This document shows positions 8,779 to 15,735 of a stretch of 15,735 nucleotides of DNA, piece after piece; positions within the stretch are counted from its first letter, which is position 1, and each line of letters starts with the position of its first letter. A model generated the notes under the pieces. That model had not been told where the DNA came from, ran no database searches, and saw nothing but the letters and a program-made list of their open reading frames with translations. The DNA is from Spongospora subterranea (Eukaryota; Endomyxa; Phytomyxea; Plasmodiophorida; Plasmodiophoridae): contig OUQQ01000497.1 of assembly GCA_900404475.1 (NCBI GenBank), positions 1 to 15,735 of the forward strand, read 5' to 3'. The position numbers were made by a program, and so were the translations under genes.

Positions 8779-9215
8779 ATGGCACCATCAACAAAAGGAG
8801 TGCTAATCAGATACAACCAATTATATATCAGCAGCTATAGTTGTCGGAGCAGTAGCGGGGACACCATGATCCGGCAACAATTCAGCGCAAAGATGCTATG
8901 GGTATTTAAAGTCCATCGCGCCGTTGTTGATCACCGCGGTGTTCATGGTCACGCGTTCCCAAATTGTTTACACTCTCTGAATTGTTTACACTCTCTCAGG
9001 CCGATCATTTTGATCGTCTTGCGTTGACGACAATCATATCACAAAATCCGCAGAAATCGGCGATGCAGCTCATTGTCTGTAAACCCGGAATGGATGGTTC
9101 TAAGAGTTCTATGCCCGACAAAAATCATTCGTCGTTTGGAAACAAGGAAGGAGTTGCGGATTTCAAAACGAAAATTGTAGAGGAGATGGGTGTTATCGTT
9201 CCAGTAAGTATTTTC
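8779..9215 (+). pseudogene. Relic of a protein with a FLYWCH/MULE-type zinc-finger-like motif, copy A
   Basis: The plus-strand segment 8836-8959 reads YSCRSSSGDTMIRQ.., FSAKMLWVFK and then RAVVDHRGVHGHAFP, which resembles a Y-x-C...C-x-A...H-x-H finger of the FLYWCH/MULE kind. Cys residues present in copy B (15613-15735) are Ser or Phe here. After an 18-bp tandem duplication the text continues in another frame (9000-9200) as HFDRLALTTIISQNPQKSAM, MQLIVCKPGMDG and FGNKEGVADFKTKIVEEMG, which reads like the region after the finger in transposon proteins. There is no complete frame. The mariner relic follows at once. The match to copy B is clear; the family name is tentative. Confidence 0.45.
8962..8997 (+). 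repeat. 18-bp direct tandem duplication
   Basis: The unit aattgtttacactctctg is followed immediately by the same unit with a single change in its last base. It sits just after the HGHA codons of the zinc-finger-like relic and keeps the frame (18 = 6 codons). It looks like a local slippage or repair duplication. Confidence 0.9.
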
Positions 9216-10064
9216 ACTGATGCGCCAGCCAACAGCTGACCATACTTTTTAGGTCATGGAGACATTGCTGGAGAGTTAAAAAGATATCAATCAGCTTTTC
9301 CATATCAATTTTCGCAAAAGAATCTTTGACAGAATCCTCAAGTTCGTCGATATTCTTTGGTGCTGAGGGGATTGGATGGCACGAAGGAAAACCCAGATCA
9401 AGAACGTTCATGTCAGGGCTGTTCGGTGGCTGAAAGGTCTCAAATCCATCTTTGCTTGCTTCATTGTTGAATTCTTCATCTGAAGCGTCAATATGAGGCC
9501 TGGCGTTGTCCTGCTGGATAAAAATGGGTACTGTCCAATATTCGGGCCATTTCAAACGAATCGCTGGAATGACTTGCTCAATACGTCATTTTCTTATCAC
9601 CGCTTTGTTGATGACCTCAGTTGGTTTGGTTACCATAGTTCCAAGGGCGGTTCTTGCTGCTTCCCTTTGCTGGTTTTTGGAAGACAAATGGGAAATATCG
9701 AGCTTTCCGGTGAACCATTGGTTTCTAGACCGGTCCCCTCGCGGCCGAGCTACTGCCGCCATTAACATCACTTTGGTGATTAAGCGTTTGCTCTTGCATG
9801 TACGATGTGGCTCATTTTCATCAGCTGCCAAGTGAAATCGTTGACTTGTAAATCACGTTTTTGTCAATAAGGACGACTTTTCATCATGTTCTTGACAATT
9901 GGATCATGATTGGGTGGCAAGGTTATCATGGAAATGCAGAACTTTAGCCTGGTCATCTTGTTGTCCTCGGCGAGGATTGGCTTTATCACATTTAAATGCG
10001 TCTTGAGAACTCCTTCCTTGATTCTTGCCTGCACTGTGGATACGGACAGGTTCAAAGTCGTCAT
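9214..10064 (-). pseudogene. Tc1/mariner-type transposase relic (DDD)
   Basis: Read on the minus strand from 10064, the relic starts inside the helix-turn-helix region (STVQARIKEGVLKTHLNVIKP). It continues with MTRLKFCISM and reaches the first catalytic block as VVLIDKNV (family: HIDEKWF). After a frameshift come DENEPHRTCKSKRLITKVM and VARPRGD. After another come FIQQDNARPH with the second Asp, QPPNSPDMNVLDLGF with the third Asp, and NIDELEDSV near the C-terminus. The QQD-to-NSPD distance is a few residues short, so a small deletion is likely. First-block residues are altered and there are at least two frameshifts, so it is inactive. This transposase type is frequent in oomycetes and early-diverging fungi. 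Terminal inverted repeats were not found. Confidence 0.85.
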
Positions 10065-10750
10065 CTATTTGAACGACATTTCAATATATTCAGCAAATGT
10101 TGAGGAACACGATGTGCATGTTAACGTGGTGTTACAGAAGTTACGTGAGAACAACTTACTTGCCAAGCAGGAGAAATGCGCTTTCGGGGTGCAATGCGTG
10201 GAATTCTTGGGTTATACGCCAGCCCGCAAGCCGTAGAGATGGATCCGGAAAAAACCTCTAACATCACATCGTGGCAAACACCTATTTCTGTCAAGGAGGT
10301 TCAATGTTTCTTGGGATTTGCCAACTTCTATCGCGACTTCATCGTCCAATACTCGCAACATACAGCGCCACTTTACTCATTGACCAAGAAAGATGTGTAC
10401 CATTCTCATGGCAATCGATTCACCAGGAGGTTTTCGATGCTCTCAACCAAGCTTTCACCAAAGCGCCAATATTGACTCATTTCTTTCCCGCATCCTCTCG
10501 GTTGGTTGAAACTGAAGCCTCCGATTTCGCAATTGGTATGAATTTGTCGCAGGTTCAGCCTGATGGAAAACTACGTTTAGTAGCGTTTCACTCTCGAAAG
10601 TTCACACCGATCGAGATAAACATGAGATCCATGACAAGGACCTACTGGCAATTGTGTTCAGCGACAAAATCATTACAATTGCGAAATTGGAGGCGTCAGT
10701 TTCAGCAAAATAAGGAGATGCGGTCAGAAGTGAGCCAATATTGACGTTTT
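10040..10750 (+). pseudogene. Ty3/gypsy reverse transcriptase-RNase H relic
   Basis: The plus strand begins abruptly in the RT palm as RFKVVIYLNDISIYS, where the catalytic YxDD box is YLND. It continues with LRENNLLAKQEKC, EFLGY, MDPEKTSNITSWQTP and FLGFANFYRDFI, the usual RT-connection text. PFSWQSIHQEVFDALNQAF and APILTHFF follow in another frame. RNase H starts as VETEASDFAIG (the family's first Asp is Glu here), then LVAFHSRKFTPIEIN; its later part (HDKDLLAIVF) is shifted again. Stops and frameshifts near 10234, 10400 and 10622, plus two changed catalytic residues, make it non-functional. The N-terminal RT, protease, gag and integrase are missing. It is probably the same broad family as the integrase relic at 1120-1986 but not the same copy. 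Confidence 0.9.
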
Positions 10751-10880
10751 GGTGAAAGCTTGGTTGAATGCATCAAAAGCCTCCTGGTGAATCGATTGCC
10801 ATGAGAATGGTACATCTTTCGAGGTTGGCACATCCCAAGAAACATTGAACCCCCTTGACAAATGTGCTCCACAAACCCCT
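10727..10880 (-). repeat. Inverted, internally deleted second copy of the gypsy RT/RNase H segment
   Basis: The minus strand repeats the sequence of 10290-10486 with few differences: TTCAATGTTTCTTGGGAT, then AAGATG..TACCATTCTCATGG, then CGATTCACCAGGAGG and CAAGCTTTCACCAAA. About 60 bp between GCCAAC and AAAGATG are deleted relative to the plus-strand copy. The two copies face each other about 240 bp apart, so the DNA or its transcript could form a hairpin with a stem of roughly 130 bp. Confidence 0.88.
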
Positions 10881-10899
10881 CACAGTGGTGACCTAGAAG

Positions 10900-10920
10900 A
10901 ATCCGATCTGAGATCGGATT
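10900..10920. repeat. Perfect 21-bp palindrome
   Basis: The sequence aatccgatct-g-agatcggatt has two 10-nt arms around one central base. It lies just outside the inverted gypsy copy. No function is evident. Confidence 0.85.
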
Positions 10921-11000
10921 ATCAATCGTTATAATCATATTCTGGTTTAGTCATTCGTCCTCTTAGACTCCCTTCGTTCCCAGCCATACCAGTAGACTGT

Positions 11001-11754
11001 CTATCCTTTTCTAACGGCAAACTCTTCAGAAAAGATGACGATTTCCGAGGCTTTTTTTTTTGTAAAAGAAATATCTTTCATTTCGCCCAAGTCTGCATGA
11101 GACGTGCCACTCTTGTGTTTCTTGGTTGGGGTGTACTGAATAACGTTGATGGTGGATTCAAGTTTATTTGCCATCATGTGGGACGCATAGATGTTCGAAG
11201 ATTTCAAGGCGGGAATCAGATCTATGTTAAACAGCTCTGGTTTTGGATCGTTTTCTGGGTAGCAGTTCCAGTGCTCAGCCTTTTAGGAATGCTGTTAACT
11301 TTTTCAGTTGCCGTTTGCGGCAGCTTCCAGCAAAAAAAACTGGTGGGACACCGTCTTCTCAACCTCGTTCTAAACTTTTATAGGTAAAGTCTGGTCTGGA
11401 AGCCGTTTCTTTGCTATTCATTTCCACAAGTTAGCGAAAATTGGCAACAGGCACTTATGATAATTGATACTTCGGCAGAAGTCGTCGAAATGAAGCTATA
11501 AGACCTTGCCAGTTGCCCTTAAGAGTTCAGGCGTGATTATCTCTGCCCTGATTCGAGTATTAGTAGGCTTTGAATTGGTATTGGTTTCTGTGTGTGCAGG
11601 CAGGTCAGATGATCAACTACTTGGACGAACCTTCACCCCGATTCGGCTCGTCACCAATAATTTCTTCACCGCCACTGAGACAGCCTTCCGGATGAGACTC
11701 CGAGGAGGTATCGGAGCTCAAATCAACGTAGTCATCGTTCGAGAACGCTGCCAT
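11001..11754 (-). CDS. Candidate spliced gene of unknown function (middle exons unresolved)
   Basis: On the minus strand an ATG at 11752-11754 opens an acidic, Ser-rich N-terminus (MAAFSNDDYVDLSSDTSSES). A 43-nt intron (11588-11630, gttcgt..ctgacc..acacag) joins it in frame to TNTNSKPTNTRIRAEIITPELL, giving 69 codons to a possible donor at 11504. A last segment, 11001-11279, reads AEHWNCYPENDPKPELFNID, then SSNIYASHMMANKLESTINV, a Lys-rich stretch (TPTKKHKSG) and ends FAVRKG-stop. Between 11280 and 11504 branch-like ctaac and acceptor-like AGs exist, but no single splice path satisfied me. It may be a real small gene with two or three middle exons, or a decaying one. I do not recognise the family; a faint likeness of the ITPELL region to the Swi3/TIPIN N-terminus is not enough to name it. 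It lies downstream of APEH on the same strand. Confidence 0.4.
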
Positions 11755-12219
11755 ATCAGAATGAAGGTATCTGTACGATTCGCAAAAGACACATAGATAC
11801 CGTTTTCAGTGCCTTGTCGCTTTCTTGAATCAAATAGTACGATAACCAACGTGTATTTGATGGCAATACCTTCACAAACGTTGTCTAATTACCCTGTATC
11901 GAGTTCCTCAAGGCGGTATTGGCTGGGTCGAGAAGTTACAGAGCACAGGATGTTCGTGCACTTGATGATTCCAGTGATAAATTTTTGATGAGAGTTTCAT
12001 GGCTTTTGAATTGCCATCTTGTGTCCTGTATCGCGTCCTGACATGCCTCCATTGCCAACCAATTGGAGTTTACGTTTGGCTTTTTAGCGAATTCGCCAAA
12101 CGTGATTAAAAAGGTTCCGTTTGGTTTGAGAGGGATTTTTATTTTTACTGACAGCGTCAATGTATTTGGCAGTTTTATTGCCATTGCAATAAATGTTGAA
12201 GTTATCGATGCCGTTGTCT
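11755..12219 (-). pseudogene. Stretch with possible hAT/BED-type transposase remnants
   Basis: Between APEH and the unknown gene the minus strand has an 82-codon open frame (11936-12184) containing FGEFAKKPNVNSNWLAMEAC and RWQFKSHETLIKNLSLE, which vaguely recalls the BED-like finger of hAT transposases. Further along, about 11790-11880, a different frame reads VLPSNTRWLSYYLIQESDKA, like the 'P..TRW.S' segment of the hAT catalytic domain. The order is right but the pieces are short and in different frames. Treat this as a weak family suggestion. The APEH 3' UTR must lie at its right end. Confidence 0.25.
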
Positions 12220-14860
12220 CTAATTTTTACAGATCAAATGATTCGAAAACCATTTAACAATGTTGACCCACTGGTCAGCTTCTGTATCAACACGCTCGGT
12301 CAATCCATGAGCGTTTTCTGGATAGACGATACATCGACATTCAACACCTCTAGCATGAAGTAAATGGTAGTAATCCAATGATTGGCTCATTGGAACACGC
12401 TTATCAACCTCTCCTAACATTAAGAGCAATCTATATATTGACTGCCATCAGAAACTTAATAAATTCTGAACAAAATGCAAAAGGTCCTACGGTGTCTGAA
12501 CCTTGCCGATCATTGACACCGGAGAAGCAATGTACATTTTCCGGTAATCATCAGCAGTGAAAGGAGTTAATGGATCCCACTCGATCCCACATTCAACCGC
12601 ACACCAATCAGGAATATCACTACAGTATAAAGATTAGAAGCAAACCGTCGACCAAAAAACGTGAGTTGACCTGGTCGAAACCATATGCGCAACGTTGGCA
12701 ACAGGGTTGCGGGCGACAGCCGCGCGAAACAATTTCGGGTACAATGCGATCAACCAAAGGGTTAGGAAACCTCCATGTGAACCTGGACAACAATCTCATC
12801 TAGGTGCTCGTCAAAGTAATATTTCTTGAAATTACCACCCATCAACAGTAAATTGTCTTTGGATAATATGGGATACTGTTCGATAGTGTGATCAAGTGCG
12901 ATAATGATGTCCTCTACATCTTGTACACCACATTTTCCTGGCAGCGATTCTAGACTATTCTGACCATATCCAGTAGACCTGTGCCCAATTGAAGTGCGTT
13001 CAAACATGTTCAGATAATAGAACTGACCCACGATAATTCACCAACAATGTAGCGAATCCCATTGCAGTAATGTATGCTAGATTCAGCGAATATGATGTAG
13101 AGAAGGCGCTATGAGGACCGCCATGGGGCTGAACGATCAGCGGGAGACCCTCTTTTTGAACCGCTGGAAGAATGAGGATCGATTCGATCATATGGCGACT
13201 ACCTGGGGCAGTTGTTTGAAGGATTTTATAGGAATATTGAGGAAGTTTAGGAGGAGGACATGGAGAACTGCAAATTTGGGTCCACTTGCATGATTTGTTG
13301 TCAACTGAAACAGCCCCAACCATAACAATATGAGGCTTATCGATATCGTCCATTCGAACGAGAATGTTGTCGCTCTGAATGTCAAGAAGTTCGCAACTTG
13401 CCTGTTGATGCGATTCTGGCAACGCTAAATGGTTCACCTCTTTTGATGACGTATTGACTAGTAGGAGAACTGTTCGACAATGCCATTGCGAACATATCAC
13501 AACGTGAACATTATCTGTTAACCAAATACGTCGACTTCCTGCCATTCACTGAGTACGGAAGAATTGAAGGTCGGCAGGACCTGCTTACCTCGAATATATA
13601 TACCTGGAAATCCTTCATCTTCTTTTACGACATCGACCACAGTTATGGGTTTTTGGATACAAGGCCAACGTATCAGTTTCATCCGAGAGCATGAACCGTG
13701 CAGCACTACACTGAGATTGTATGAATTTAGCCAAGACAGGATGTGCCGCTGTGGCGAGTACCGACTCATCGGTACAGAAATAAACAAGCTTGGTACCATC
13801 CGGGGAGAAGTGACACATGTTGGCATTATGATCAGAAGAGGAGATACTGAAAGCTGGGGAAGGAAGTTTTGCTCCTGATGTCAGTAAAATATCATCAGAA
13901 ACAGAATATGAAAACATGTGAATATAAACGAACCAAATAACGTTGAGGGTCGCGTCTGATAATGAAGAACACCAAGACGGCGGCCAGTGCTCGGTGTTCC
14001 ACATGCCAGAAGAGTGCATTCCCGTTTATCTGGATGCCAAAATATCTGTTCCCAGCAGTAATTTTCGCTAAATGACGAACATTGCTCGGCAGCCATGCTA
14101 TCAGCACTAATTTTGACCAAGACTATGATGCTCTGAGTAAAAGATGCCCCCTCTCCCCTACAGAAAATCAGACTTCAATTTTGCCCATTTCAAAACCCTG
14201 CGATTGCAAGTACCAGTTTTGTCTGTAATCGAATTCGTTTCCAGCGGCCCCTTGTGTTTCACTAATCGGCTCCTTTTCTGCATAAAACGACGAAGTGGCT
14301 GCTGGCACCTTGTCGGCGACAAATGCCAACATTTTGCAATCTGGTGAAAATGCGGCATAAGATCTGTTGACTTTACAGATATCCCCACATATCTGAAATG
14401 ATTAACACCAAGAAAATTGGAAGATTAAAATAGTCAGTCACCTTCTTCAGGGACAGAGATAATGACGGTAATCCCTTTCGTATGATCTCCAGACATAACG
14501 GGTCACCTTTATTTGACGGTTGACGAACTAAAGCTTGAGTACAAGTACAATTGCAGACGATCGACAAATTTGTCGACATTGCTGGAATGGCAATACCATT
14601 GTCTATAATTTTCTGATTACATTGTTGAATTTTTTGTGCTAAAAACGTTATGGCCATGTTTCGTTGAATACCTTTTCATTATCCTGAAAAAAACGATGAG
14701 AAGTGGAGAGGGTCGGTTTTGAGTTGGAAGGTCTATGCTTGTAAGTCCAGGAGCACAAGACCCCGTCCGGTCCTGTAAAGCCTGCATCAGACAGGAGAGC
14801 CGTTCGCTGGATTGTCTCATATAGCCTCGCTGCATCATCGTTTGCATTAGTTTCCGTCAT
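12220..14860 (-). CDS. APEH: Acylaminoacyl-peptidase (acyl-peptide hydrolase), prolyl oligopeptidase family S9C
   Basis: This serine peptidase removes N-acylated amino acids from blocked peptides, usually in the cytosol. Eleven exons on the minus strand were placed: 14672-14860, 14442-14612, 14214-14392, 13934-14157, 13766-13874, 13589-13710, 13028-13538, 12836-12978, 12671-12782, 12491-12619 and 12220-12430. They sum to 2100 nt, or 699 aa (human about 732), with phases that agree throughout. Residues 1 to about 440 form the beta-propeller ([37 protein letters not shown]). The alpha/beta hydrolase follows, with HGGPH (470-474), [14 protein letters not shown], nucleophile GGSHGGF (Ser551), GEVDKRVP (Asp639) and NAHGL (His671). 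The Ser-Asp (88) and Asp-His (32) spacings equal those of human APEH. Introns are 49-60 nt. The ATG at 14858-14860 opens [14 protein letters not shown]. The intron at 13711-13765 has alternative donors nearby; the rest are firm. No defect is seen. Confidence 0.95.
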
Positions 14861-15275
14861 GATTGTTGCGGGTTTTAAAACCAAATCAACGACTTGGCAT
14901 TAGATCAAACGTTCCCTCCACCTTCGTCTGCACTCTACCCTGTTGTGTGTGCGTACACCAGACCCCAGAGGCAAGCGGTTTATAAAGATTTGATTCTGTC
15001 TTTTGAACATCCCCACAGGAAGACTGGATCAAAAGTCTGACACGCACTTTTTCATCCACACTTTTGGTTCGGGAACCGTGACGAATGACTGGCACAGGGT
15101 CAAATCGCTCAGTTAAGTGACTACGGTGCAAGAACTGTCATTGGTAACAAATCCAACAGAGATAAACGGCATGGCTTTCTCGTTAATGTAACAATACATT
15201 GATTGAGGTAGTTCATTTGATGGGAAATAAGATATGGGCCTACAGAATTGAAAGACAGGATTCAAATCACCAGTC
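14861..15275. other. Upstream region of APEH; no assigned gene
   Basis: This contains the APEH promoter and 5' leader. Two overlapping minus-strand open frames (14886-15131 and 15113-15307) exist, but I recognise no family and found no convincing splice junction between them. No clear TATA box is visible. A divergent plus-strand frame begins at 15276. Confidence 0.4.
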
Positions 15276-15735
15276 ATGACGTTCAAAAGACTGGATTCAA
15301 TCATCACATGGGCAATTGATGACTTTGACTCTGACGATTTCGATTTAACTCCTCACAATCACACTGATCACGAAATCGATTCATCAGGATACCCAATGTC
15401 ACCTGATGGAGATTGTCTATACCGGTTTGAAAACATTAAGGACATGCCCAATCTACTTAATCGCTATTCCCGGTGGCAGTTACAGAGGGGTGTGCGTTTG
15501 TTGCAAAAAGATGTGTCGGGGTTCTTTTTTGTTCTCTGCCGACCTCTGCTTGTCGTGTCTCAGCGTTAAGGCCGAAGCAGAACGACCCTAATGATTTCAA
15601 CATCAGGTATTTTTCTGGTCTTGGAACGGCTGTGGTGACACTGTTATCCTTCAGGAATGCAATGCGAAGATGTTTGGATTTTTAAAGGCAATCGCGCCAT
15701 CGTTGAGCACCTTGGTGTTCACGGTCATGCCTGCC
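15276..15735 (+). CDS. Unknown partial coding region with FLYWCH-like zinc-finger motif, copy B; runs off the window
   Basis: A plus-strand ATG at 15276 opens an acidic segment (WAIDDFDSDDFDLTPHNHTD, then DSSGYPMSPDGDCLYRF) that stays open to 15569. A possible intron or frame break lies between about 15490 and 15610. From 15613 the text reads FWSWNGCGDTVILQECNAKM and, after a one-base frame change, WIFKGNRAIVEHLGVHGHAC to the window end. The last block is homologous to 8836-8959 (copy A) at both the DNA and protein level. It keeps the Cys residues (C in NGCGD, C in ECNAK) and the H-x-H that would bind zinc in a FLYWCH/MULE-like finger. The acidic part may or may not belong to the same gene. 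A mobile-element gene or its relic is the best guess. Confidence 0.4.

Noticed and set aside
9194..9253. Strong GTAAGT donor and tttttag acceptor on the plus strand suggesting an intron in the zinc-finger-like relic
   Set aside because: The sequence after the acceptor is the reverse complement of the mariner C-terminus (LQQCLHDLK), so it is not a continuation of the same gene; the sites are probably chance or remnants.
14886..15307. Two overlapping minus-strand frames (81 and 64 codons) as an extra 5' exon or separate gene of APEH
   Set aside because: The APEH N-terminus is complete without them, no good splice junction links them, and no family is recognised.
1..15735. CRISPR arrays, rRNA genes or bacterial operon signals
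   Set aside because: None seen; spliced genes and eukaryotic housekeeping proteins show nuclear eukaryotic DNA.

Overview
The window looks like nuclear DNA of a fungus. The intact genes have many very short introns (about 43-75 nt, GT..AG, CTRAY-like branch sites 15-25 nt before the acceptor), lie close together, and encode conserved eukaryotic housekeeping proteins. They are embedded in decayed transposons of families common in fungal genomes: a chromodomain Ty3/gypsy element, Tc1/mariner and PIF-Harbinger. A chytrid or other early-diverging fungus seems most likely, but this is inference; other short-intron eukaryotes such as oomycetes are not excluded.

Layout. 1-470: no recognisable gene, one 51-codon ORF. 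471-1094 (-): broken PIF-Harbinger transposase. About 1120-2247 (+): decayed 3' end of a chromovirus-type Ty3/gypsy element (integrase, chromodomain, polypurine tract, probable LTR). About 2250-3960 (-): a heavily frameshifted coding relic that ends in a ubiquitin-specific-protease-like domain. 4031-8256: four intact genes, all on the minus strand and 145-260 bp apart. In transcription order these are SNU13 (spliceosome/snoRNP RNA-binding protein), COQ3 (ubiquinone O-methyltransferase), a bacterial-type CDP-diacylglycerol synthase, and a metallo-beta-lactamase-fold hydrolase. 8779-10930: a second transposon graveyard with a zinc-finger-like fragment (+), a Tc1/mariner transposase (-), a Ty3/gypsy RT-RNase H fragment (+) and an inverted second copy of part of that fragment. 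11001-11754 (-): a candidate spliced gene of unknown function, partly unresolved. About 11820-12190 (-): a weak hAT/BED-like relic. 12220-14860 (-): a complete 11-exon acylaminoacyl-peptidase gene (699 aa). 15276-15735 (+): the start of an unknown coding region whose last 120 bp match the zinc-finger-like fragment at 8836-8959.

The intact genes do not form an obvious pathway. COQ3 is mitochondrial, the CDP-DAG synthase is a membrane lipid enzyme, SNU13 is nuclear and the acyl-peptide hydrolase is probably cytosolic. The most unusual material is the relic pair (USP-like protease domain; FLYWCH-like finger present twice), which may belong to one poorly described mobile family. Next are a metallo-beta-lactamase protein with an altered metal motif, a gypsy inverted pair that could form a hairpin, and an unidentified spliced gene. 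All splice sites were read by eye from frame continuity and family conservation, with no transcript data.
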